Shown piece by piece: positions 19,137-28,275 of a stretch of DNA of 64,000 bases; positions within the stretch are counted from its first letter, which is position 1, and the number at the start of each line of letters is the position of its first letter. The DNA lies in NCBI GenBank assembly GCA_963749875.1, contig CAVVOX010000005.1, positions 259,603 through 323,602 on the forward strand, read 5' to 3'. Made by a program: the position numbers and the translations under genes. The stretch is from JAHQVI01 sp963749875. Its GTDB lineage: Bacteria > Pseudomonadota > Alphaproteobacteria > Rhizobiales > Rhodomicrobiaceae. The notes beneath the pieces were generated by a model. That model was not told the DNA's origin, did no database searches, and saw nothing but the letters and a program-made list of their open reading frames with translations.

Positions 19137-19949
19137 CTATATCTCTTCTCTGACCTGCGCATAGGCAATCAGAGAGAAAAGGGCGGTCCCTCCGAGAATA
19201 TTGCCCAGCAAGGTCGGCAGGATGACGGCGCCGAACGCCGCGAGAAGCGAGATCTGCCCGGCGACGAACAGCAGGAACACCTCGACCGAGCCGGCAATAA
19301 CATGCGCGAAGTCGCCGAGCGCGATGACATAGGTCAGGACCACAATGATCCAGAACTTGCTGCCCTCGGAATTGGGCAGCATCCAGCTCAACGCCGCGAT
19401 GAGAAAGCCGGCGGGCACGCCGAGCAAAACGAGCTCCAAAAAGCTGTTCTCGGTGAAGTGCCGCGACAGCGCGATGAAAGCGGCGAGCTGTTCCGGTGTG
19501 GTGGCGGGGCTGAGCGCGCCGAAGCCCGCCGCCGCGAAGGCGCCGACCAAATTGGCGACGAACACAACGCTCCACAGGCGTGCGGTGCGAAGGAAATTGT
19601 CCCAGGTCGTATCGCTGAGAAGCGGCAGGATCGCTCTGACGGTTTGCTCGGTGAAGAGCTGAAAGCCGCCGAGGATCACAATGAGGAAACCGACCGTGTA
19701 GCCGATATTTCCGATGAGAGGCCGCCAGGGCTCGTCCGCCAGTTGGAGGTTGATGAACCCTTCGCAGTAGATCGATGCCGACATGGCGAGCCCGGCCGCG
19801 ATGCCGGACCACCAGAGCGAAACGACCGGCCGCTCAAGCTCGTCCAAACCGCTTTGGCGGATTGTCTCGTAAAGAACCGGCGCCCGAACGCTGCGCCTCT
19901 CATCCACCTGATCGCGCTCTTTGGAATCCAACCCCCGATGTGTCGCCAT
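19137..19949 (-). CDS. Formate/nitrite transporter family membrane protein (YfdC-like)
   Basis: This 270-residue protein has about six transmembrane helices and the FNT fold features: a GxxxGLAMSAS-like first helix, the FTEQTVRAILPLL segment and a late FAHVIAGSVEVFLL helix. It is closest to the YfdC branch of FNT channels, which lacks a defined substrate, rather than to FocA or NirC. It lies 97 bp downstream of pqqB on the same strand, where pqqC would often be found. Possible co-transcription with pqqAB is inferred from spacing only. Confidence 0.8.
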   Translation of the reverse strand: MATHRGLDSKERDQVDERRSVRAPVLYETIRQSGLDELERPVVSLWWSGIAAGLAMSASIYCEGFINLQLADEPWRPLIGNIGYTVGFLIVILGGFQLFTEQTVRAILPLLSDTTWDNFLRTARLWSVVFVANLVGAFAAAGFGALSPATTPEQLAAFIALSRHFTENSFLELVLLGVPAGFLIAALSWMLPNSEGSKFWIIVVLTYVIALGDFAHVIAGSVEVFLLFVAGQISLLAAFGAVILPTLLGNILGGTALFSLIAYAQVREEI

Positions 19950-20046
19950 GCTTCGCCCGTCCGTTTATCTGACGTTGGGCAGCAATTCTAAGGCGGCGAG
20001 ATTCAAATGTCAGGCCGAAATCAAGGCGACATCCATGTCGGCGCGA

Positions 20047-20970
20047 TCAGAACCGGATTTCCATACCGTCTTCGGCGACCTCCCAGTCGGAGGCCTCGAC
20101 GGCGCGCCGCTCAGCGCTTTGCTCACGCAAAACGGGGTTCGAATTGTTGATATGGGTGAAGATGCGGCGCTCGACCCGGGCGTCGGCAAGTTGTGCGATC
20201 GATCCCTCATCGCCCGACATGCTGATGTGCCCCATACGGTGGCCCGACTTCTGCGAGAGTCCCTGCTCGATCATTTCTTGGTCCGCATAGAGCGTCCCGT
20301 CGAACAGAAGAAGCGATGCGCCGGCCATCCAGTCTTTGAACCGGTCGTCGACCGCGGCGCAGCCGGGAACATAGCACGCAAAGCGCCCCGCGGTTTTGTC
20401 GACCAGTTTGAGACCGACAACGTCGCCCTCATCGGAGCCGAAATTCGGCCCCGCGTCCGGGTTTTCGAGATACAGCGCGACCTTGCCGGGCACGGTGAAC
20501 AGCTCGACCGAAAGACCGGGGCATCCGTCTGGCTCGAAGATCTCGCCATGTTCGATCGGAATGCGCCGTACAACATCGGGATTCAGCACATTAAAGACGG
20601 GGTTGTCCTTCAATGCCGCCAATATGCGCGCGCTCGCATAAATCGAAAAAGGCTGCCCCTCCCGAAGGTTCAGGAGACCGGCAATGTGATCCACATCGGC
20701 GTTCGTGAGAACGACACTCTTGATGGGGGTATTGCGCGCGCCCTTTTCGGGGGCCGGCGCGAATGCCGGATAGAGGGCGATCTGCTGTCGCAGATCAGGC
20801 GAGGTGTTTAGCAAACACCAATTGTCGCCCTCCGCGCTTACGGCCACAGAGGATTGGCTGCGAGGCGTCAGGCCTGGAATCCCGCGCCGCACATCTGCGC
20901 AGTTTTGACATGCGCAATTCCATTGCGGGAAGCCTCCCCCCGCAGCCGATCCCAGTATTTTGACGAGCAT
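20047..20970 (-). CDS. pqqB: Pyrroloquinoline quinone biosynthesis protein PqqB
   Basis: This 307-residue metallo-beta-lactamase-fold protein carries the PqqB hallmarks. These are an N-terminal zinc-knuckle region (GGGFPQWNCACQNCADVR), the DVDHIAGLLNLREGQ motif, and late metal-site histidines (GHRMGHISMSG, FTHINNSNP). PqqB is thought to oxidise the excised Glu-Tyr precursor on the way to PQQ. It starts 15 bp after pqqA, so the two form an operon. No pqqC, pqqD or pqqE follows, and the downstream gene is an FNT channel. Confidence 0.96.
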   Translation of the reverse strand: MLVKILGSAAGGGFPQWNCACQNCADVRRGIPGLTPRSQSSVAVSAEGDNWCLLNTSPDLRQQIALYPAFAPAPEKGARNTPIKSVVLTNADVDHIAGLLNLREGQPFSIYASARILAALKDNPVFNVLNPDVVRRIPIEHGEIFEPDGCPGLSVELFTVPGKVALYLENPDAGPNFGSDEGDVVGLKLVDKTAGRFACYVPGCAAVDDRFKDWMAGASLLLFDGTLYADQEMIEQGLSQKSGHRMGHISMSGDEGSIAQLADARVERRIFTHINNSNPVLREQSAERRAVEASDWEVAEDGMEIRF

Positions 20971-20985
20971 AAGCCCGGCTGCAGC

Positions 20986-21075
20986 TTACTTCTTAAGCTC
21001 AGCCGCCACATAGGCGGTGACTTCCAGGCTGCAATCCTGCTCGCTAACCTGCGGCTTAATCCAGGTTTTCTTCAT
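20986..21075 (-). CDS. pqqA: PQQ precursor peptide PqqA
   Basis: A 29-residue peptide is encoded directly upstream of pqqB. It begins MKKTWIKPQVSEQ, and it carries the diagnostic Glu-x-x-x-Tyr (EVTAY, Glu18 and Tyr22) whose side chains are crosslinked to make PQQ. The length and the aromatic-rich start are typical. The ribosome binding site GAAGGAGA ahead of the ATG is very strong, fitting high expression of the precursor. The C-terminus (AAELKK) differs from common PqqA tails. Confidence 0.93.
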   Translation of the reverse strand: MKKTWIKPQVSEQDCSLEVTAYVAAELKK

Positions 21076-21295
21076 GGGACGTTCTCCTTCGTTGTTTATC
21101 GGTCTAAGCAGACTATAGATCGATTTCCTTCGTGGCGGCTACAAGAGCCGCGAGGCTTAAATTTTACGCAATTTTTCGACAACCGCCAACTCCAACCTGC
21201 GCAGAACGCCGCATAACGCCCTTTGTGGTCCGGTTTGCGACGATCTGACGCTGATGGTCCGAGCAACCGTCGATGTCGCCGCGCTGCGCCCGGAT

Positions 21296-22015
21296 TCAGA
21301 AGAACAACCGCCAGAGCAGCGGTAACAGCACCGCTGTCGCAAGCGCATTCAGCCCCATGGCAAGGCCGGAAAAGGCGCCCGCGACCTCATTCACCTGCAA
21401 GGCCCTCGCCGTGCCGATGCCATGGCTCGCCGTCCCGATGGCAAGGCCCCGCGCGCTCCAGTCGCGAATGCGAAGCAGATCGAGCAGCGGCGGGCCAAGC
21501 ATGGCGCCCAATATGCCGGTCAGAATGACAAGCACGGCCGTCAGGGAGGGCAGGCCGCCGAGCTGCTCGGAGATGCCCATGGCGACGGGCGCCGTGACGG
21601 ATTTCGGCGCGATGGAAATCGCCGTATCCAAGCTCCCGCCAAGCAGCCGGACCAGCGCAACGGCCGAAAACGACGCCGAAAGCGATCCCGTGATGATGCT
21701 GGTGAGGATCGCGAGCGCCGAACGCTTTACCCGCTCGAATTGCCCGTATAGCGGAATGGCGAGCGCGACCGTCGCCGGGCCAAGCAGGAAGTGAACGAAC
21801 TGCGCGCCCTCGAAATAGGTCGAGTAGCTGGTCCGTGTCAGCATCAGCGCAGCGACCAGCAGGCAGACCGCCAGCAGCACGGGATTGAGCATCGGATTGA
21901 GCCCGCCCTTGCGATAGACCCAGCTTCCGGCCTGGTAGGCGAGCAGCGTCAAGGTCAGATGCAGAAGCGGGCTTGCCGCCAGATAGACCCAGATGTCGCG
22001 CAGATTTTCAGGCAT
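21296..22015 (-). CDS. lrgB: LrgB/CidB-family membrane protein
   Basis: This 239-residue polytopic membrane protein belongs to the LrgB family, partner of LrgA in holin-like or metabolite-transport units. The conserved blocks FLLGPATVALAIPLYGQ, SIAPKSVTAPVAMGISEQ and GTASHGIGTARALQVNEVAG are all present. The start at 22015 is chosen because its ATG overlaps the lrgA stop (TGATG). The frame is open much further upstream but is antisense-like there. In Bacillus and plants relatives transport pyruvate or glycolate; the substrate here is unknown. Confidence 0.92.
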   Translation of the reverse strand: MPENLRDIWVYLAASPLLHLTLTLLAYQAGSWVYRKGGLNPMLNPVLLAVCLLVAALMLTRTSYSTYFEGAQFVHFLLGPATVALAIPLYGQFERVKRSALAILTSIITGSLSASFSAVALVRLLGGSLDTAISIAPKSVTAPVAMGISEQLGGLPSLTAVLVILTGILGAMLGPPLLDLLRIRDWSARGLAIGTASHGIGTARALQVNEVAGAFSGLAMGLNALATAVLLPLLWRLFF

Positions 22016-22383
22016 CAGGACGTCCCTTTCCCGCCATCCTCGCCGCGCCCGCCGCGGCTCAGCCATTGCATCAGAAGTGCGGTCACCGCGACGGTGATGA
22101 GCGTTGACGCGACCAGCGCGACCGACAGCGGCAGGATCTCCGCCTCCATCAGTTGCAGATGCAGCATCACGCCGACGCCCGCGGGAACGAAGAGCAGCGA
22201 GAGATTGCCGAGCAGCACGTCCGCCGCATTGGCGATGTCCTCGGGAATGCCACCGCGTATGACCAGCGCCGCGAACATTAGCACCATGCCGCAAACCGGG
22301 CCGGGAACAGGCACGCCCGTCGCCGTTATGAGCAATTCTCCGGCAAGCTGACAGCAAAGAATAAGCGTGAGAGCGTTGAGCAT
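22015..22383 (-). CDS. lrgA: LrgA/CidA-family membrane protein
   Basis: This 122-residue protein has four predicted transmembrane helices and the family's PGPVCGMVLMFAAL segment and LSLLFVPAGVGVM block. LrgA proteins are holin-like small membrane proteins that work with LrgB. The 1-bp stop/start overlap with lrgB marks a two-gene operon. The C-terminus is short and hydrophilic (RGGRGEDGGKGTS). No LytSR- or LysR-type regulator gene is adjacent. Confidence 0.92.
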   Translation of the reverse strand: MLNALTLILCCQLAGELLITATGVPVPGPVCGMVLMFAALVIRGGIPEDIANAADVLLGNLSLLFVPAGVGVMLHLQLMEAEILPLSVALVASTLITVAVTALLMQWLSRGGRGEDGGKGTS

Positions 22384-22667
22384 CGGGTTAAGGCCGCCTT
22401 TCCTTCATGCCAATCGGGATCGGATTCGTAAGGAGGTGGAGGCCATCATAGCCCCATTCATTGGCAATTCATGACGCTATCGGAATATTCACGAGTCGCA
22501 GAATAAAGATCAATGATCGGACTTGACGGAAACCGCTTTCGCATTCCCTCGCGGACCAGTCATATTGATGCCATTCGGACCGGCGCAAAAATGCCAGGCA
22601 GCGCATCGAGACAAACCGTTCCTTCGATCGTCATCCGGCGAGGACGCGTCAAAAATGGAAGGGCTTC

Positions 22668-24707
22668 ATGAAAAAGATCATCGTCGCGGCGCTCGCCGCC
22701 AGCTTGTCTTCCAGCGCCATGGCTGAGGAGCTTCCTCTGAACCGCGTGGTTCTCTCGACCGCGGGACTCGCCCAATTCACCCATTCCGGCGAGCTCGCCG
22801 CCGGCGCGACGGTCGAACTTTCGGTACGGCTCGACCAGGTCGACGACATGCTCAAGAGCCTGACGATTTTTGACGAGGAAAAGGCTATCGGGGCGGTCAG
22901 CCTGCCGGGCCGGGCGCCGCTCGCCGAGCTGTTCCGCGACCTGCCCTTCGGCCCCGATGCGCTGAATTCGCTGCCCGCGCTGCTCAATAAGCTCGTCGGC
23001 TCCGAGGTCGAGATCGACGGCAATGTCAATGCTCAGGGGCGGCTGCTTCGGGTGAATGAGGAAACCGCTCAGCTCCCCGACAATGGCGGCCAGGTGACGC
23101 GCCATCGCCTGACGCTGATGACCGAAAACGGACTGGTGCAGGCGGTACTCGAAGATCTGGCGTCGATCCGCTTTACTGACGCCGCAACCCAGGCTCAGAT
23201 CGACAAGGCGCTTGCAGGCGTCGCCGCCAACCGCGCCAAGGAGCGCCGCACGCTGTCGATCAATCTGCTCGGCAATACGGCGCGGCATGTCGGCTTCAGC
23301 TATGTCGTGGCCGCGCCGGTCTGGAAGACGGCCTATCGCCTCGTTCTGCCGAAAGACGAGGAGACGAAGGCCCGGCTGCAGGGCTGGGCGGTCGTCGAAA
23401 ATCTCAGCGGCAATGACTGGAGGGATGTAGAGCTTTCGCTGGTTTCCGGCAATCCGGTCGCGCTGAAGCAGCCGCTTTACACCGCGTTCTATGTGGACCG
23501 CCCGGAGATCCCGGTCACCGCGGCTCGGCGCATTGTTCCGCGAACGGATGAAGCCGATGACCGTGCGCCTGAACCTGCGCCGCGCGCTGCGCCGGGCGTC
23601 GCCATGCTGGATGGGGCACGCAGGCGGTCCTTTGCGAAGACGGGGTTGTTCGCGGGCGGCGCCGTCGCCAAGGAAGAAGCCGAAGCGACGATGCCGCAAG
23701 AGCTCGGCGGCGCGGCGCTCGCAGCCGAGGCCGAGGAAGCCGCCACACAGATCTCCTACAGCTTCCCGGCGAAGGTGAGCCTCGCAAACGGCTCGACCAT
23801 GATGGTGCCTTTCGTCGACCGGGAGATCAGCGCGGCGCGGACGTGGCTCTACCAGCCGGAAACCAATGCGCGCCATCCGCTCGCTTCGATCCAGCTTAAG
23901 AACGACACAGAGACGGCGCTGCCGGCGGGGATCATTACCGCCTTCGATCGCACCGCCGAGGGACGCACGAACTTCGTCGGCGACGCGCAATTGCCGCTGA
24001 CCGGCAAAAGCGCCTCCAAATTCGTGACATTCGCGCTCGATGCGAAAACGGACATCCGGCGCACCGACCATGGCGTCAGGCAAACACAGCTCGGCAAGGC
24101 GGTCGATGGCGTGCTGACGATCAGCACGAAAATGGTCAACACCATCGATTACGAGATCATCCCGCCGGCCGAGGAAGATCGCGAGATCGTCATCGAGGAA
24201 CGGCGCGGAGATGGCTGGAAGCCGGCGGACGACAATGCGAATGTGGAGCAGAATGCGTCCTTGTTCCGCTATCGCGTCAATGCACCGAAAGGCGCAACGA
24301 AAAAGGCGACGCTGAAACTTGAGCGGAGCGAACGGCGGACCGTCCGGCTCGCCACGTTCGATGCCGCTCAGATTTACGCCACGCTCAGGGGACTGGAAAA
24401 TGCCGATCCCGCCCTGAAGAAGGCGATTTCGGAGCTCGGCGAGATCGTGGCTGCGATCAACAGCGCCAACCGCGAACGCAATAAGCTGGAATCGGAAGTT
24501 GCCGAGATCGCCGACGACCAGGAGCGCATTCGCAAGAATCTGCGTGCCGTCGGACAGGGCTCCGATCTCGGCCGCCGCTATCTCGATACGCTGCGCAGCC
24601 AGGAGGAACGCCTCTCGGCCATTCGTCAGGAGCAGGAAAATCTGGAGGCGGAGATCGTCGCAAAGCAGAAAGAAGCCGCCGAGGTCGCCAAGCGCCTGAC
24701 GCTATAG
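22668..24707 (+). CDS. DUF4139-type exported protein with C-terminal coiled coil
   Basis: This 679-residue protein has a signal peptide (residues 1-19, ending SSAMA). It carries the DUF4139 architecture: a beta-rich N-terminal region, the segment VWKTAYRLVLP followed by WAVVENLSGNDW, and a second conserved half around SYSFPAKVSLANGSTMMVPF. The stretch between them (about 285-360) is Ala/Pro/Glu-rich linker. The last 100 residues (SANRERNKLESEVAEIADDQ and on) form a clear coiled coil. The function of the family is unknown; a periplasmic location is inferred. The gene stands alone with a good ATG and purine-rich leader. Confidence 0.8.
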   Translation: MKKIIVAALAASLSSSAMAEELPLNRVVLSTAGLAQFTHSGELAAGATVELSVRLDQVDDMLKSLTIFDEEKAIGAVSLPGRAPLAELFRDLPFGPDALNSLPALLNKLVGSEVEIDGNVNAQGRLLRVNEETAQLPDNGGQVTRHRLTLMTENGLVQAVLEDLASIRFTDAATQAQIDKALAGVAANRAKERRTLSINLLGNTARHVGFSYVVAAPVWKTAYRLVLPKDEETKARLQGWAVVENLSGNDWRDVELSLVSGNPVALKQPLYTAFYVDRPEIPVTAARRIVPRTDEADDRAPEPAPRAAPGVAMLDGARRRSFAKTGLFAGGAVAKEEAEATMPQELGGAALAAEAEEAATQISYSFPAKVSLANGSTMMVPFVDREISAARTWLYQPETNARHPLASIQLKNDTETALPAGIITAFDRTAEGRTNFVGDAQLPLTGKSASKFVTFALDAKTDIRRTDHGVRQTQLGKAVDGVLTISTKMVNTIDYEIIPPAEEDREIVIEERRGDGWKPADDNANVEQNASLFRYRVNAPKGATKKATLKLERSERRTVRLATFDAAQIYATLRGLENADPALKKAISELGEIVAAINSANRERNKLESEVAEIADDQERIRKNLRAVGQGSDLGRRYLDTLRSQEERLSAIRQEQENLEAEIVAKQKEAAEVAKRLTL

Positions 24708-24778
24708 AGCCTCAAGGCGCCGCGATACCGCATCGACAGGGTATCACCCCTCGGCGCAGCCCAGCCCGTTCCTAAGAG

Positions 24779-24903
24779 GTTTCCTGCCGAAGAGCATATT
24801 CTGCGTCGTCCCGGCCGAAGGTGAGCGCTTGTCGCGATGTCTTGCTGATCGCGACCAGACAAGCGTCGCTCACCGTAAAGGTTCGCGAGCCGGGACCTAT
24901 TCG
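24779..24903 (-). repeat. Second palindromic repeat family, copy 2
   Basis: This is the inverted, near-identical partner of 16938-17061. About 100 bp in the centre match almost perfectly, including the GTGAGCG...CGCTCAC palindrome. The outer 20 bp on the left side match more loosely. Confidence 0.8.
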
Positions 24904-24941
24904 CCCGGCAACTCGGCGAAACGCTTGCTGAGAGGCGATTG

Positions 24942-24977
24942 GATCCCGGATAGCCCTTTGGGCTTCCGGGATGACGA
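24942..24977 (+). repeat. Short palindromic repeat (third family), copy 1
   Basis: It is a near-perfect hairpin: ATCCCGGA-T-AGCCC, loop TTT, GGGCT-TCCGGGAT, then GACGA. A longer copy of the same unit, in the same orientation, lies at 62900-62959. Confidence 0.75.
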
Positions 24978-25066
24978 ATTGAGAGGTCCGTTTCGCTGAA
25001 TTCTCCAGGGGGAGAGAGGGAGCTGCTGGCGGAAGCCTGACCGGTTGTTCGGCAAAAACGATTTCC

Positions 25067-25196
25067 CTAGATCAGCCCTCGTCCAAGTGGCATCACTTGG
25101 ACGAGGTCAAGTTGATCTATTTCCATCGGTTAGCGCAACTGTTCCCGCGTCCGTCCCCGCCTTCGCAGGGACAGGCTTGGACGCGCGTTGCGCTAG
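25067..25196 (-). repeat. CTAG-bounded two-hairpin intergenic repeat, copy 2
   Basis: A complete 130-bp copy with CTAG at both ends. The second-hairpin arms (CCTCGTCCAAGTG / CACTTGGACGAGG) pair perfectly, with a C-G pair where copies 5 and 6 have T-A. Its outer CTAG supplies the TAG stop codon of the histidine kinase gene on the opposite strand. Confidence 0.88.
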
Positions 25197-26740
25197 CCAT
25201 TACTCGCGCGCAGCACGACGGGCTCGCACGGCGCGGCAAGGGAAATCGGCTTGTTCGGTGCCAATGCCGCGGTCGGCTGCATGATGCGGTTCGGCGGGAA
25301 GGTGATCCTGACCTCGGTTCCCTGACGCGGCCGGCTCTTCAGATCGAATTTGCCGCCATGCAGATCGACAAGCCCTTTGACGATCGGCAATCCGAGCCCG
25401 CTGCCGCCCTCATTGGAGATGGTGGCGAGCGATCCCTGGCCGAACGGGCTCATCACGCGCGGAATTTCGTCAGACGGGATGCCCGGACCGCTATCCTTGA
25501 CGCTGAGGAATTGCTGACATCTGCGCGTCACACCGACCTTGAGCGTGATCGTGCCGTTCGGCGGGGTGAATTTGATCGCGTTGGAAAGCAGGTTGAGGCA
25601 GATCTGGCGGATCGCCCGCTCATCCGCCCAGAGCCGCGGCAGGTCGTCGGAGAAATCCTCCACGATCGTGAGGCCCTTGCTGTCGGCCCGCAGGCTGAGA
25701 AGACGCCGGCACGCCTCCATGACGTCCGCCAGGACCACCGGCTCTTCCCTCAGCTCGAAGCGGCCCGCTTCGATCCGCGAAAGGTCCAGGATCTGATTGA
25801 TCAGATTGAGCAGATGATCGCCGCTATTATGGATGTCGTCCGAATAAGCCTTATAGGTCGGATTCTCGATCGGGCCGAGCACTTCGGAGCGCATCATCTC
25901 GGAAAAGCCGAGAATGGCGTTGAGCGGGGTGCGCAGTTCGTGGCTCATATTGGCCAGAAAGGTCGATTTCGCCACATTCGCGGCCTCCGCGCGCCGGCGG
26001 GCCTCGTCCGACACCGCCTTGGCCTGCTCCAACTCGCCGACGAGCGCGTCCTTTTCGGCGCGATATTCGAGCATGGCGCGCACGGTCCGTTGCAGACCGC
26101 TCGCCAGGAAGACGAGATAGACATGAATGCCGATGGCGACGGCCGCCAGCGCCCAATAGAAGGCGTGGTCGGCGAACAGGAAGCGCAGCACGAGCGCCGT
26201 GGTCATCGGGACGGTCCCGGCATAGAGGATGCGCAGGACGGTGGAGGCGAACATGGTCCGCATCGCAACGACCACCATGATCGCCGCGAACAGGAAGAAG
26301 AACGCCGAAGCCTGGTTCTGCACCGAGAAATTGGCGAAGACGACCGAGGCCCAGGTCGTGCCATAGAGGAATTCCGCCGCCGCGAGGTAACGCCGCCAGA
26401 GATCGCAATCGACCTGCTTCCGGTTCAGCATTTGAAAGCGGCGGCAGAGGAAAATCAGAATGCCTTTGGAGATGAACACCGTCGCCAGCCAGAACAGGAG
26501 CGTTTCCACCGGCGCCCATGGCAGGAGCCCGACGGCGACGACGACCGCCAGCACGGGGATGGCGAGCGAGGCGGTCAGCTCCGAGCTGACGAAGATCGCC
26601 AGCAGCTCATAGCCGAAATCCGGCCGCGCGCCGCCCTGCCTCATGAGCTTCTCGCGGGCCTGTTTAACGCGCAGCGATGTTGGAGGGGTGGCTGATTTCG
26701 GCCGGGGAAAGGGGACAGGCGCAGCAACAGGAGTACTCAT
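25193..26740 (-). CDS. Membrane-bound sensor histidine kinase
   Basis: This 515-residue protein has about six transmembrane segments (residues 45-215). A short coiled linker follows (EYRAEKDALVGELEQAKAVS), and then a HisKA dimerisation domain with His267 in MSHELRTPLNAILGF. The ATP-binding domain shows the N box (NLLSNAIKF), the G1 box (VKDSGPGI) and the G2 region (GSGLGLPIVKGLVDLHGG). No PAS or HAMP domain is seen. The membrane region probably senses an envelope or diffusible signal. No response regulator gene is adjacent, so it is an orphan kinase. The start at 26740 is preferred over the frame start at 26788. The stop codon lies in a repeat. Confidence 0.9.
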   Translation of the reverse strand: MSTPVAAPVPFPRPKSATPPTSLRVKQAREKLMRQGGARPDFGYELLAIFVSSELTASLAIPVLAVVVAVGLLPWAPVETLLFWLATVFISKGILIFLCRRFQMLNRKQVDCDLWRRYLAAAEFLYGTTWASVVFANFSVQNQASAFFFLFAAIMVVVAMRTMFASTVLRILYAGTVPMTTALVLRFLFADHAFYWALAAVAIGIHVYLVFLASGLQRTVRAMLEYRAEKDALVGELEQAKAVSDEARRRAEAANVAKSTFLANMSHELRTPLNAILGFSEMMRSEVLGPIENPTYKAYSDDIHNSGDHLLNLINQILDLSRIEAGRFELREEPVVLADVMEACRRLLSLRADSKGLTIVEDFSDDLPRLWADERAIRQICLNLLSNAIKFTPPNGTITLKVGVTRRCQQFLSVKDSGPGIPSDEIPRVMSPFGQGSLATISNEGGSGLGLPIVKGLVDLHGGKFDLKSRPRQGTEVRITFPPNRIMQPTAALAPNKPISLAAPCEPVVLRASNG

Positions 26741-27211
26741 ACTCGTAGACCTATTTTGCAACAGTCGGTTGCATATTAGAAACAGCACCGGCGGTCCCGA
26801 TGACTTGGCGTCACCACCTAAGCGGCAAGGCGGAAGGCCTTGAATCGCAACAGTTTTAGTGATGAACGCAAATACATGGTTGATCTTTGCATCAAAACCG
26901 AACGCGGCTGGGCGCGTTTCGGATGACCGTGCTCTCTATTGAAGGGGGTAAAGGTAAATTCGGATTTAAGCATGAGCCGAAAATCTGAATGAGAGGCGTT
27001 TATTTCTCTTCACCGTTTAACGTCATCGCAACTTCCGGGCTCGTCGCGGGGGCGAGCCAACACGTTAAGGCAATGATAAATCTCGTTTAAATCGCTTAAG
27101 CGCTGCGAGACGATGGCGACCGACCCAGCGCACGATCAGCTTTGACGGAAACGGGGGCTATCGCTGGGGACGGCAACAGCCGCGGGACCATGACCGGCGC
27201 AAACGGGCCGT
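26741..27211. other. 471-bp gene-free stretch between histidine kinase and bpt
   Basis: It holds the promoter region of the histidine kinase gene (right of 26740). An AT-rich middle runs from 26860 to 27100 with scattered GTTTAA/TTAAAC-like words. I see no hairpin, repeat or coding region here that I can support. Confidence 0.3.
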
Positions 27212-27991
27212 TCAGTCGGCGTCCGAACCTTCGTCTTCGCTCAACACGCGCTCCCAGCCATGCCGCGTGAGCCGCTCCTGCGGCAGGAAGCGGGATTTGT
27301 AAGCCATCTTCCGTGAGCCCTCGATCCAATAGCCGAGATAGACATAGGGAAGGTTCAGGGCCTTGGCGTGTTCGACATGCTCAAGGATGATGTAGCTCCC
27401 CAAACTGCGGTCATTGAGATCCGGATCGTAGAAGCTGTAGACGAGCGACAGTCCGTCGCTCAGCTTGTCGCACAGCGCCGCGCCGGCGAGCGGCAGATCG
27501 CCGGTTACGGCGCTGCTCAGCAGCCGTGAGCCGGGCTTGCGGCGATATTCGGTGATGAACGTCTCAACGGCACTATCCTCGACCATCATCGAATAGTCGA
27601 AGACCGACATATCCGCCATGCCGCCATCGGAATGGCGCTCGCCGATATAGTCGCGGAACAGGGCATATTGCTCGGAGGTCGCAATCGCGCCGACCCTGCG
27701 GATCTCCAGATCCTGGTTCCTCTTCGCGATCCGGCGCATGGAGCGGGTGGGCTTGAACTCATCGACGACGATCCGCACCGACACGCAGGCCTGGCAGCCA
27801 TCGCAATAGGGCATATAGGCGATGTTCTGGCTGCGGCGAAATCCGCCTTTCAGCAGATTGTCGATCATCGCCGACGATTTTTCCGGCGTCAAATGGGTGA
27901 AAATCTTCCGTTCGAGTCGTCCCGTAAGATAGGGACAGGGTTGTGGCGCGGTCACATAAAATTCTGGGAAGCGTCGACTCTGCTCTGTCAC
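27212..27991 (-). CDS. bpt: Aspartate/glutamate leucyl-transferase (arginyl-transferase family)
   Basis: This 259-residue enzyme adds leucine from Leu-tRNA to N-terminal acidic residues, marking proteins for ClpAP through the N-end rule. The N-terminal domain has the CPYLTGRLERKIF block and the cysteine cluster YCDGCQACVSVRI. The C-terminal GNAT-like domain contains SLGSYIILEHVEHAKALN and YLGYWIEGSRKMAYKSRF. The length is typical of bacterial Bpt. It is transcribed alone, with 284 bp of AT-rich upstream sequence. Confidence 0.95.
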   Translation of the reverse strand: MTEQSRRFPEFYVTAPQPCPYLTGRLERKIFTHLTPEKSSAMIDNLLKGGFRRSQNIAYMPYCDGCQACVSVRIVVDEFKPTRSMRRIAKRNQDLEIRRVGAIATSEQYALFRDYIGERHSDGGMADMSVFDYSMMVEDSAVETFITEYRRKPGSRLLSSAVTGDLPLAGAALCDKLSDGLSLVYSFYDPDLNDRSLGSYIILEHVEHAKALNLPYVYLGYWIEGSRKMAYKSRFLPQERLTRHGWERVLSEDEGSDAD

Positions 27992-28275
27992 CTCAGGGCC
28001 TCACTCGTCACCTGCCATTACTCCAGACCGCAATCCCCTGAAGGCACAGCTTAAGTGACACATAGCATGTTAATCAAGTGCAAGAATCTTCCGACAACGA
28101 AGTTTGCGGCGCCGGAACAGTTCCGGACCTGCGTAATTTTACTTACTCGAATAATGACAGTGATTTACCGCACAAGAATACAAGCACGGAAACACTGAAG
28201 AATGTATACAATTTGAGATCTTGCCGGGAAGGCACATCGCAATACGGCGAGGAACTTGGCGAGGAAACTTGGTAT

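Larger units (their letters stand above)
24708..25192. other. 485-bp gene-free stretch holding three kinds of repeat
   Basis: This space contains copy 2 of the second palindromic family (24779-24903), a short perfect hairpin of a third family (24942-24977) and most of copy 2 of the CTAG-bounded repeat (25067-25196). It separates two convergent genes. No coding potential was recognised. Confidence 0.6.

Noticed and set aside
26741..27211. A possible small RNA gene in the gap before bpt
   Set aside because: No promoter-terminator pair or stable fold stood out, so there is nothing to support it.
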